DNA from: Hyaloscypha bicolor E
Taxonomy: Eukaryota > Ascomycota > Leotiomycetes > Helotiales > Hyaloscyphaceae
DNA length: 64,000 bases
Direction of reading: 5' to 3'
NCBI RefSeq assembly: GCF_002865645.1
Contig: NW_020194515.1
Location: forward strand, 682,001 to 746,000
Below the pieces are notes generated by a model. That model was not told where the DNA came from. It did not search any database and saw nothing but the letters and a program-made list of their open reading frames with translations. The position numbers and the translations under genes are program-made. This document shows positions 22,808 through 34,278 of the stretch, piece after piece (the first letter of the stretch is position 1; every line of letters starts with the position of its first letter).

Positions 22808-23460
22808 TCTCCTCAAATCTATCGAAAGCCAACATCATGGGAAATTGGGACCTGGCTTTCTAGATTAAATTAGAATGCCATTCATATGACCAAGAGCAAA
22901 CCTTCGCGTAAGGGAAAGCACAGTGAGTACTCTTGTGCATACTCATCAACAGCAAAGAGTCTGACTGAGAGTCCCGATTGGAGGTAAATTTCCGACGAGA
23001 AGTCGGAGTGCCTGATCCCCTCTGATGAACAGGACCGCTTGAGGGCTTATTTGCCCCGCCGAATTCCAAAGCTCAAGATTAAGGATGCAGAGAGGCACAA
23101 CATACACATCATGATTGAGGAGATCTCGGACCAGTTGGCCGAAAGTAAATTGATATTCATATATCAGCAATCTGATCCTTCCAGGCTGAACTCAAATAGG
23201 GGTTGAATGAACATCCTTCGATTGCTTCGTTGCGATCCCACTATCCGCATAACGGTAGTTTAGAACCATTACTCAACAAGAAACAATTAGGTCAAGACGT
23301 TTCTCCGTCCAGTACTTGGAAGGAGAAGCCTCTACCGAGTCCGATCTGGACAAGGGATGCCAGCAAATGCAGGGATATGGATTAGCCAACACAGCAAGCC
23401 AAGCAAAGATCTACTTCAGATAAAGTTGGGGGCCTAGATGCGGCCCTAGGAAGAATGGAA

Positions 23461-23512
23461 ACTAGTGAGTGGCGGAAAGATGACAACCCCGCCAATCCTG
23501 CAACTCACTAGT
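23461..23512. repeat. Short interrupted hairpin
   Basis: ACTAGTGAGT at 23461-23470 has its perfect reverse complement at 23503-23512. GGCGG (23471-23475) pairs with CCGCC (23489-23493), leaving a 9-base bulge on the right side. It could be a tiny element remnant or an RNA hairpin. Confidence 0.55.
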
Positions 23513-23932
23513 GTTTCAAGAGAATTGAACGACTTAGATATATGAGCTGGATAATATAGAGAAACTAGAATGAATTCGCTGCTCTCACGTCAACAATGAA
23601 ACGCAACTAGACGCAGAGATCTTGCGCGACTTTCAAATCTTAGATCAGGGCCCCGAACAGATGTGGGAGGAACTTCAACTTCACAATGCATGCCGGACCG
23701 GCTCCTTTTGATTCTTTATCCCATTCCTCTATGTCAAATGGTGGTGACGATCTTTGTCACTTTTTGCCGCGCTTTTTTGCGATTCTAGTCATACACATAT
23801 CCACCCAGCCATTCAATATGCCGCTAAACGCCAGTCCTTTAAATCTCATCGACCTGTACGCCGTCGATATTGAGAAATGAACCCCTGAACGCCAACACTT
23901 ATGCCCTGTATCAATGAGATTTGAAATTCGGC

Positions 23933-26358
23933 TTAGTAGTGCCAAATGAGCTTGTGGTACAAGGCCCGGCTTCTCAACATCTCATATTCCTTCTGTCCAA
24001 TCCAAGACTCATGAGTTCTCATTCGTCCATAGACACTCGCACCCTTCCAGACCACGACTTGGCCATCCATCTCTCTGGGGCTCGTACCAACCAAGATCTT
24101 GTCCGCCAGATCTGGTCTTCTAGCCTTCAGCTTCTCCTCGAGATATGGTCCGAGTCCGGGAGTCTTAGCACCTCCCCCAATCACCATGATTCCACCGAGG
24201 AAGTCTCGAACTTTCTTGTCGTCATTCTTGGCAGCGTGAGTGATACAGGTGATGATGGCGGTATCCAATGGAGCAATGGGGAGAACCGAATCGCGCTCGA
24301 TAGCAAAGTCCTTTGCAGTTCGGGCGTGTTGATCGACAAACATTCCTGCCGGGATAGGCGTGCCGCTGTTGTGAGATCCTCCCCCAAACTGAAATATGCC
24401 GCCGCTTGGTCCGGGTGAGCCTCCATTCGTGCCATTCGCGCCCTGAACGAACGGTCCTGACGGATTTGGGGTGTTGGCACCTTCAGGAGCAGGAGAACCA
24501 GCTGCAGAAGTGACACGCGATGCACCGTTCGCCTCGCTATCCATACGGGAGAGGAAGTTGAGTGGATTAAGCTTCTCCTTTGACGGTGTGCCAATATCTG
24601 CAACGCCATTGCCGTTTGAAAATCCAATGGCAGTAGTGGCGAGTGAAGGCTTGATGGCGGTCAAAATCTCCAGTTGGGCTGATGAGGTGGGATCGTCTGG
24701 CATGTTGACGTCGTATGTGTTGTATGAGCGGTCCACCAATCTGCGGCGATCAGCAAGCTTCTCGCTGTTGTCAAACAGAGAAGGGTCGAAGAAGCCCATT
24801 AGAGCCATGATGACTTCGTCGTAGCATTTGAATTGATACTTCCGTGTAGGTTGGTTGGGGGCCCGGAGGTGGAAATTGTAGAGCTGGACTGAGATTTCAG
24901 CTTGATTCATGGTGCAGAAGTTCACCTTCAGCTCCTCAGCCAGAAGGAAGTCGTAGCGGCGCTTTAGATTGATATCTTGATACGGGAAATGGTCGGCTAG
25001 CATCATCTTGATAAAGGTCTCTGTGACATCGTAGCCGCCGTACTTGAGGTTGATGCGGGAGTCCTCGATGCACATACCATCCTCAACACAGCACATCGAT
25101 GTCTTCTGAGCACCAATGTCAACAATGCAAGCACTGCTATAGCCAGCACCATATGTAGCCGTCAAACTCTCTTGCATGAAGGAAACTTGCTTAAATTCGA
25201 AGTCCTTCAAGCACATATCCAGAACTTGTTCCACGTAGCGCTTGTCATACAGGTCAGGAATGACCCAGACGCAACTGTATTCCTCCCACTGGCTGGAGCG
25301 CTTCAGACCAAGTTCATTCCTCAAAGCGGATTCAATGACAGACTCGAGGTCGCCGAAGAGATGATCGCGAGAGAGGTAGTCCTTCTCGTCCTCATTGAAT
25401 ACGCCAGACTGTAGAGGCCAGAACAACCTATATTTTGGCTTCGAGTCATCGGGGATACGGAGAGCCTGCATTCCACAGAAATAAGACGATGGGTCCTTGG
25501 GATCATCCTTCGAGACGTCGGTCCATTCAATTCGCATTGGATCATTGTGTTCCAGGATCTTCTCAGGCTCTGTTCGCCGATTGTAGTTTACCACCAACTC
25601 CTTTGCGTTTGGGAGGACTTTGCGCTTGTTTGCTCGCATGTCCATCTTAAGTTCACTGGACATCTTCGTAACCTTCTTCGTGAACTCTTCTCCAAACTGC
25701 TGGTCGGGTGTTGTGTTTAACTTTTGGCGCTTCGGACGTGCATCGTATTCCTCGGATTCGGTCAGAAGCCATTTGCAAGCAATTGCCATCGGGATAGTCT
25801 TAGGGAGAGCATCACTGGCAAAGCCAATCCGCAGATTTTGACTTCCTGGGTGAATGACGATTATCTTGGAAGGGTCGAGACCGTCAGTTGCGCCTGCATC
25901 CTCATCCTCCACGTCGCCATCACCCATTGTAGACTGAGGAACGTCCGTGTTGCCGGTTCTCGCCAATGCTCGGTCCTTGTCCTTCGCGCTCTTGATCATC
26001 TTCTCGCGGTTATCGTCATCTCGAAGGCGAAACGAAAGGACCTGCTCGTCCCTCTTCATGTAATCACTGTGAACGGTCAGCTCTTTCCAAAGGTGTACAT
26101 AATTTAAGAGTAGGGGGTTGCGGCCGTGAGCAATGTCAAATCAAACGGTGGTAGCGCAATGCCTATAGGATTCGAGCACATACGTGTAGTAATTCTTCTG
26201 ATTGATCATCTGCACCTCCGGCCAGCTGGACTGCTTCATGCCATTGTCGGTACGCGCAAGGCCTATTGAACGTGTGAGCTTCAATACAGTGAGCTATCCT
26301 TGAGAGAACCCGTACCCTCTTCGCGCAGAAGCGCCTTGCCAGATTTCTTGCCCACCAT
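23933..26358 (-). CDS. arp8: Actin-related protein 8, INO80 chromatin-remodelling subunit
   Basis: Nuclear actin-fold protein that binds nucleosomes/actin within the INO80 remodeller. Exons 26358-26316, 26262-26184 and 26066-23933 give 751 residues. The conserved N-terminus MVGKKSGKALLREEG is followed by SSWPEVQMINQKNYYTDYMK. The actin core starts at IIVIHPGSQNLRIGFASD and includes the ATP-site-like CIVDIGAQKTSMCCVEDG. A long Gly/Pro/Asn-rich insertion (NGTNGGSPGPSGGIFQFGGG and its surroundings) precedes the final core block VIGGGAKTPGLG, and the protein ends in YHKLIWHY. The frame is open upstream to an ATG at 26490, which would add 44 residues; I prefer 26358 because MVGKKSGK begins the orthologues I know. 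Upstream lies a long gene-poor region. Confidence 0.93.
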
Positions 26359-29300
26359 CTCGTCGCAAGACTTGTCTCTGGTGCTGCTAAGGTCGTTAAA
26401 GTTCACGATCTCTTTGGGACAATCGCAGGCATCATAACCGTGTTGCAAATTGTGGAAGGCAAGACGCGCAAGGAAGGAGCGATCTGCCATTTTGGTGCTC
26501 TTTGAGTGGGCGGTGAAGGTAGTGGCCCGCCGCTTTACGAAGCTGTGGTGTTGTTCGGTGAGAAAATTACTCGCCGCTTTTCGGTGTGGGAATTTTTGAG
26601 TCCTCAGGCACTAGCGAATAAAATCACATGATATATAAGAGTGAATTAATTCTTGAACAGGATCAGAATTGATTGCTCCAGTGAATTAGGTACAATTATT
26701 TGCACGTTAATTAAATTTGAATGTCCCATACGAGCCAGAGATAATGGTTTACACATTAATCTGAACGTCCCGGGCATGTGCTGAACATTAGCAAACGATA
26801 AGTCTAAGAGTTGCAAGATTTACAGCCTGCTGAAGTCTATGCTGAAGTTCAGACTTAGTGGATTTTCCATATTAGTTAAGAACAATGGGGTTTGCTTTAG
26901 GCAGTGTTCCAGACCGCCCTAAACATTGAAAGCAACAAGTCTGGCAGGGCATTATCCCTTGTCACGTGATGAACCATTCAATCCACCACTGAGAACTCTT
27001 GGCTTAGATATTCAAGGTCACTTAAGAACAATGCAGTAGACATGGGTCTCAATGTTCTACATGTTCTCTAAAGAATAAAGGTAAGTATAGAAGTTGAATG
27101 CGGGAATTACCAAAAGCTGCCAGAAAAATCCCCCTCTTCAAAACTCACATGGAAACTTTATCCTTAGGTAGAATTAGTTCATTGTTTTTATCCTAATCAA
27201 GAAGCATGAACTTTGACTAGGAATAAACGTTCATGCCAACTCTGAACATTCACATCCAGCATTGTAATTGAATCTCACCCAAAAGATTCTTCAACAGGGA
27301 TACTGGACTAGACAGAATTTGTGGGTTTCATCTTGCCCAATTACAGTGGAGTGTAGATTGGAATAAATGTCCCGCGGAAGTCCTAAACCTTAAAGTGCAA
27401 GTGGTGAAGTAAAGAGAGGATCCATTGTTCACCCCTTTGGAGGACAATCAGCTCATCTCTTGCTGTGAATGTTCCAAGGTTCAGCTGGATATTCGAAAGT
27501 GCTGCATTCAATGTTCCAAGCCGTGTGGGATATCTCAAGGAGTGCTGCTCTCAACATTCCATGGCCAAGCTGCACATTAAATCATGTGTTCCTTTCAATG
27601 CTAGACCAGTTATTGGAACATGATTTTGAAATTTATCTCCATTAAAGCAAGTACTTCTACAATCTTTCATTGACATATTTTCCCTGAGACAATGGACACT
27701 GGACAACTAGATGGCACGCATTTAGGGAGCAGAGATCATGTGGAGAGCAAGAAGATCAGGAAGGTTAAGCAAATGTTGGTAGAGTCGTTGCCCCTCCTGA
27801 CTCTGCATCATACCCCCTGCTTTCCATTTCCCAGATGAGAAGAACCATCAAATCCCACTCGCGTTCGATGCATCCATTTGATTCCAAGGAAAGCCTACGT
27901 GACGTTCTTTGACATCAGAAATCTCCCTCTTCGTCAGGAAGGCTGCTGGCTTTCCGAGTTTCCAAATTCAGTACTGTGGCGGCTGGGAATATGCATCATA
28001 TCCTCCGAGTTTAATGATGGTGCCGGACCTCAACCAATCTCAGACGAGTGACACCGTATTTCTTCTCGGACATCGGGGCCAGCGGGGAATTGGAATATCC
28101 GTCTGAAAAGCCCGATATCTTGAGTTCTACAGATTGCCGCGGAAGTCATGCCTCCTCATCAGCAATGCAAGAATGATAAGCCATGCGAGAACTCCATGAT
28201 CAAGATTCTGATCTCATCTTTACCATCTTCTTAGAAGAGGGCATTGAGGACTCCAGCATGACGGCGCTGCTAGATCAATGATGTCTTTTGTCAATTTCTG
28301 AAATCGGCGGTGGTCCTCGAACCTCTGCAGCGGTGGATGCTGTCAACTTCGGTCATTTCGGGGTCGGATTCGGACTTTTCAAGAACCTCGAGGTCTTCTC
28401 TGAAATCTTTCCACTGTTGTCCCCATGTTCAATTGACATAGTATCGGCCCCACAATTGCTAGTCCACATTTGAAAGCAGCTAGCGCTGAGAGGATCACCC
28501 CCTCCCGTTTTCTGACATGGTGTTAAGATCGCTAGCCGTAGTTCTAGCTAGGGAGAGATTTGACAATTCAGCAAGCAGCATCTGCTCAGAAATCCTAATT
28601 GGAAACGCAACAGAACAAAATGAGTATCGATGAGAAGTCACAGACAGGGGCAACGATTTCATAATATGAGTGCTTCGTGTTGGCAGCCGATGCGTCAGCG
28701 TACACCGATGAGTCGTCTCAATACCGTACAGTAGGATTTCGGCCATGGAAAGAAGCTTTTTAGCCCGGCACGGGCAGGTCCGAAGGAAAAGCGCATAGAA
28801 GGCAGAGCACCTCGGACGCTCGCATTCTCCTACTTTATGCACAGCGTGCATAACTTTTCTTCTGTGACTCAACTCTCGAGTGTTCGGGTAATGCTAAACG
28901 AAGCGGCGAACCACGTTGTCGGAAACTTCACGCAGACTGCCTGCCTACCTGGAGACATGGCTTTTTTGCACAGCGCACATCTGCGGCAAGGCTGTGGGTC
29001 CGCGTCCGCGTGTTGTGCTTTGGAACGCCGTATTCTCGTAAACCGCATTCGGATCGCATCCAGAGGAGTCTGATTGGACGAGACCTTCTCCATGTGGAGA
29101 TAACAACGAGCTTTCCCGAAGTGGACTGTGGGGGGACTCTGGACGGGCCTCATCTCGGGCGGGAGCAAGCATGTTGAAATTGACAGCTGGGCGGTCCGCA
29201 CAATTGAACATCTGATGCTGTGGAGTCCAGACTCGGGGGTAGGAGGGTGGAAATGCCGACTCCGTCTTATCTTTGAAGTTTGATCTCTCCGACAGGCGAT

Positions 29301-30186
29301 TTATCTTATTTTTGAAATTTGGATCCGAGGAAGCATGTGTGTCATGGGAAAGGCTGCAGGGCTGCCTTCCCACTGCAGAAGGCAGCGATATGGACGTGAT
29401 GCGCTCGCTGTGTTTCCAGCGGCCCTATTGAGTCGTCCGAACACCTGTTGTGCAGCCCTCAATTGCAATCTACTCCGTAAGAGTCGCCTCTAAGTTGGGC
29501 TCTAACGGTTCATTCTTGCTCCCATGCTGGTGCTATGTGTGGCTTTGGACAAGATGACGTTCCAGAGCACGCCACAGGCAGGCAAGTAATCCTCGCCGCC
29601 AGTACCCTGTCAATACAGGCAGAGCGAAACCCGGCAAGCCACAGACGGCTGCACCACACCTTACAAAGAGACCAACTCTTGGTTCCGCCAACAGTCGACT
29701 CGATGCGACTTGGCCCTTGGTTCGTTCGATGGCTGCTAGCCCGGCTGCTAGCGCCGTATGCCTCGGGCCCGAAATAAGAATACGACCAAAAGTCCGCCAG
29801 CGGGATGTCAATGTCCCGACGGCCTTGTATAACTGTGGTTGAGAATGCTCCCACCTCTGTTGCCTTCTTGCCTTCCTGCCCTCTTACCTTCTTGCTTTCA
29901 TCGTGTTCTTCTTTCGCCATACAAGAAGCCTTATTTAAGCACTCCCTTCAATTCTCTCTTCTCCTTTGACTTTTCGCCCCTACCTTGTCGTCATCGGCAT
30001 CCCCTTTAACCTTACTTAAAGTCTTATTGACAGCCGCGTCGCCATAAGTAAATACTGCGCTTTCAAGTCGCAAGCTAATTCAGCAACACCCAAAACACCT
30101 AGAACTCTGGGGGACACACCTGCAAAGGGCACTCGATTCAGTACTGCAACCCTTCTGCGATTACTATCTCCCAATAGCCGCCAGTC
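26359..30186. other. Gene-poor intergenic region between arp8 and the ABC transporter
   Basis: No convincing gene in 3.8 kb. Around 26640-27600 the sequence is rich in degenerate GAATGTTCC-like words; the clear periodic part is listed separately. A TATTTAA box at 29932-29938 and pyrimidine-rich sequence before 30187 fit the ABC transporter promoter. Confidence 0.5.
27468..27595. repeat. Second, short copy of the 43-base periodic array
   Basis: ATGTTCCAAG starts at 27469 and again at 27511, and ACATTCCATG at 27554, spacings 42 and 43. Half-period motifs occur at about 27489, 27531 and 27572. The type and period match the array at 9880-10550. Less regular traces are visible from about 26720. 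Confidence 0.5.
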
Positions 30187-33100
30187 ATGGCTGGCGAACC
30201 GTCCGAGAAGGGCGAGGGCCAATCGCATCGAACATCAAGCCATGGTGATTCGACAGACGAGCACGAATCTACGAGAAAACAAAAAACCGAACCCGATGCC
30301 ATACAAGTACCTTCCGATGACCCTGCGGCCCTCGCGAAGTTGGACTCTAACATCAAGGTTGAAGTCAAGGATGAAGATCTCTACGCCCACCTTCCGCCAG
30401 CCGAGGCACAAATATTAAGGAGACAGGTTGACATTCCCGATGTTAAAAGTGGTTGGAAAACACTATATCGCTACTCCACGGCATGGGACATCCTAATTAT
30501 CGTTGTCAGCGCAATATGCGCTATTGCTGCTGGAGCTGCGTTGCCACTGATGACCGTCATTTTTGGTAACCTGGCAGGCGATTTCAATGGATACTTTCAA
30601 GGCCTCACCTCCCGCTCCGGATTCGAACACACGATCACGCATATGGTCCTCTACTTTGTATACATCGGAATTGCTGAGTTCGTCACAGTCTACATCTCTA
30701 CCGTCGGGTTCATTTACACGGGAGAACATATCAGTGGGAAGATCAGGTCGCATTATCTCGAGGCTTGCATGAGGCAGAATATTGGCTTCTTTGACAAGCT
30801 TGGCTCCGGAGAAATCACCACCAGGATCACGGCAGATACGAATTTGGTTCAAGATGGGATTTCCGAGAAGGTCGGACTGACTCTGACTGCTGTGGCGACT
30901 TTTGTCACAGCCTTCATTATTGGCTTCATCAAGTCCTGGAAGCTTACCCTGATTCTCACATCCACGGTTTTCGCAATTACCGCGATCATGGGCAGTGGTT
31001 CCACCTTCATTATCAAGTTCAGCAAGCAATCCCTGGAATCCTATGCCCTGGGAGGTACAATCGCAGAGGAAGTCATTTCTTCCATCAGAAATGCTACTGC
31101 TTTCGGAACCCAGGACAAGCTTGCTCGCCAATATGACGAACATTTGGCCAAGGCCGAGAAATATGGCTACAAGGTCAAGTTTGTCCTTGCTTGTATGGTC
31201 GGTGGCATGTTCTTGATTCTTTACCTTAATTATGGCCTCGCATTTTGGATAGGCAGCAGATTCTTGGTGAAGAACGAGATCACCCTTTCTCAAATCCTCA
31301 CAATCTTGATGTCAGTCATGATTGGTGCATTTTCGCTCGGAAACGTTGCCCCCAACATACAAGCATTCACAACCGCCATGTCAGCTGCTGCGAAGATCTT
31401 CAACACCATTGATCGTGTTTCCCCTCTGGATCCAACCTCGGATGCTGGAATCAAGCTGGACCATGTAGATGGTAACCTTGAACTCCGCAATATCAAGCAC
31501 ATCTACCCATCGCGACCAGACGTGACGGTCATGCAGGACGTCAGTATGACTATTCCAGCTGGCAAAATGACTGCATTGGTTGGAGCTTCTGGATCCGGTA
31601 AGAGTACAATTGTCGGCTTAGTAGAGCGGTTTTATGACCCGGTCAAGGGCCAGGTTTTCTTAGACGGGCACGATGTCAGTACTTTAAATCTGCGTTGGTT
31701 GCGGCAACAGATCTCGTTAGTCAGCCAAGAGCCTACACTTTTTGGCACTACGATCTTCGAAAACATTCGCCATGGAATGATTGGGACCAAATTCGAGAAC
31801 GAGAGTGTGGAGAAGCAGAAGGAGCTTATTATCGATGCTGCTAAGATGGCAAATGCCCACGACTTTATCACTGGATTACCGGAAGGATACGAAACCCATG
31901 TCGGTGAGCGAGGCTTCCTACTTTCTGGAGGTCAAAAGCAACGTATTGCAATTGCCAGAGCTGTTGTCAGTGATCCAAAGATTCTTCTTCTCGACGAAGC
32001 AACCTCAGCACTCGACACAAAATCGGAAGGTGTGGTCCAAGCTGCGCTCGAGGTTGCAGCGGCTGGCCGAACAACAATCTCTATCGCCCATCGCCTTTCG
32101 ACTATCAGAGATGCCGACAACATTGTTGTTATGAGTGAAGGCCGCATTGTCGAACAGGGTACTCACGATGAGCTGTTGATGAAGCGAGGTGCCTATGCTG
32201 GCCTTGTCGAAGCCCAGAAGATAGCTGCTCTCGATGAGGTATCATCCGAAGAGCAGGGGAAGATCGACGCTGAGGATGATGAGCTTGTTCGCCAGTTGAC
32301 TGGAGGTTACGAAAAGGATCCAGATGACAAGAATATCTCGAACAAGTTGAGTCGCACGCAATCCGAGAAGTCTCAATCATCATTGGCGTTGCAGCGCCGC
32401 ACAAGCAATGGGGAGCAACAGGATTCTCTCTGGACATTGGCCAAATTGATTGCTTCGTTCAACAAGCAGGAAATCCATTTGATGTTCGTTGGACTTTTCT
32501 TCTCTATCATTTGCGGTGGGGGAAATCCAACCCAAGCCGTGTTCTTTGCCAAGGAGATTCTCGCCTTGGCAATACCACTCACCAATCCGCGTACAGGTGC
32601 AGTAATCCCAGGAGCAGCACATGAAATCCGCCACCAAGTCGACTTTTGGTCACTCATGTACTTGATGCTTGCTCTTGTGCAATTCGGAGCATTCTGTACC
32701 CAAGGTGTTGCCTTTGCCTTCTGCTCCGAAAGACTCATCCACCGCGTACGAGACAGAGCTTTCAGGACGATGCTGAGACAGGATATCGAGTTCTTCGACA
32801 AGGAAGAGAATACAGCTGGTGCCTTGACCTCCTTCCTCAGTACTGAGACAACTCACGTGGCTGGACTTTCAGGTGTCACTCTTGGCACTCTTCTTACTGT
32901 CATCACGACCTTAATTGCAGCAATCACTGTTGGAACTGCTATTGCCTGGAAGCTGGCCCTCGTTTGCACTTCCGCGATTCCGGTTCTCCTCTGCTGTGGT
33001 TTCTTCCGTTTCTGGCTCTTGGCTCAATTTCGACGCAGAGCGAAGAAAGCGTATGAGAAGAGTGCCAGTTTTGCTTGCGAGGCAACCGGCGCCATCCGCA

Positions 33101-34278
33101 CTGTTGCTTCCTTGACAAGGGAGGACGACGTTTCTAGGATCTACATCGAGTCCATTAATGTGCAGGCCAAGAAGAGTTTGGAATCCGTCTCGAAGTCCTC
33201 GCTCTTGTACGCTGCATCGCAATCGTTGATGTTCGCTTGTGTTGCTCTTGGCTTTTGGTAAGTTTCATCTCATCAGACCCCATAGCAAAGACTAACAATC
33301 AACAGGTATGGTGGCAATCGTATTGCTGATCGTGAATATACGATATTCCAATTCTTCGTCTGTTTCTCTGCCGTCATCTTCGGCGCCCAGTCCGCTGGTA
33401 CGATTTTCTCCTTCGCGCCGGATATGGGCAAAGCCAAACAAGCAGCACAAGAGCTGAAGATCCTCTTCGACCGGAAGCCGACCATCGACTCCTGGTCTCA
33501 AGACGGAGCTCGCCTCGAATCAGTCGAAGGCACTATCGAGTTCCGTGACGTCCACTTCCGCTACCCAACCCGTCCCGAGCAGCCCGTCCTTCGTGGTCTC
33601 AACCTCACCGTCTCCCCTGGCCAGTACATTGCCCTAGTCGGAGCCTCCGGCTGCGGTAAATCCACCACCATTGCCCTGCTAGAACGTTTCTATGACCCGC
33701 TCGTAGGAGGCATCTACATCGACGGCAAAGAAATCTCCTCCCTCAACCTCAACGACTACCGCTCCTTCATTGCCCTCGTCTCCCAAGAACCAACACTCTA
33801 CCAAGGCACCATCCGCGAGAACGTGCTCCTCGGCGCCGACCGCGACGACGTTCCCGACTCGGAAATCGAGTTCGCCTGTCGCGAAGCTAACATCTACGAC
33901 TTCATCATGTCCCTCCCCGACGGCTTCTCTACAGTGGTCGGCTCAAAAGGCTCCATGTTATCTGGCGGTCAGAAACAGCGAATAGCCATCGCCCGTGCTC
34001 TGCTCCGCGACCCGAAGATCCTTCTCCTCGATGAGGCGACCAGTGCCCTGGATTCAGAGTCTGAAAACGTCGTGCAAGCAGCACTCGACAAGGCCGCGAA
34101 GGGAAGAACGACGATCGCGGTAGCGCATAGATTGAGCACAATTCAAAAAGCGGATATCATCTATGTGTTTGATCAAGGTGTTATCGTGGAGCATGGCACA
34201 CACGCGGAGTTGATGAACAAGAACGGGAGGTACTCGGAGCTTGTTAACCTGCAGAGTTTGGGGAAGCATGCTCCGTAG
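30187..34278 (+). CDS. ABCB-type full-size ABC transporter (multidrug/Pmd1-like)
   Basis: Plasma-membrane efflux pump of the TMD-NBD-TMD-NBD type. Two exons, 30187-33257 and 33306-34278 (intron GTAAGT...CAACAG), 1347 residues, the usual length. TMD1 spans about residues 95-405. NBD1 has Walker A GASGSGKST, Q-loop VSQEPTLFG, signature LSGGQKQR and Walker B ILLLDEATSALD. A charged linker (about 680-755) leads to TMD2. NBD2 repeats the set (GASGCGKST, LSGGQKQR, ILLLDEATSALD, then AHRLSTI). Both ATP sites look intact. The N-terminus is long, hydrophilic and acidic/basic. Closest known types are fungal Mdr1/leptomycin-resistance pumps; the substrate cannot be inferred. A TATTTAA box lies about 250 bases upstream. 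From about 33480 on, the third codon positions become much richer in C than in the first exon. Confidence 0.95.

Larger units (their letters stand above)
22736..23932. other. Intergenic region between GH7 start and arp8 stop
   Basis: Contains the GH7 promoter and, at 23461-23512, a small hairpin listed separately. A GGCTAA hexamer (minus strand, near 23374-23379) could serve an XlnR/Xyr1-type activator, but it is 640 bases upstream and unproven. No gene seen. Confidence 0.45.

Noticed and set aside
29510..29920. 136-codon minus-strand frame starting MAKEEHDESKK
   Set aside because: It lies in the ABC transporter promoter, has no recognisable fold and seems a chance frame.
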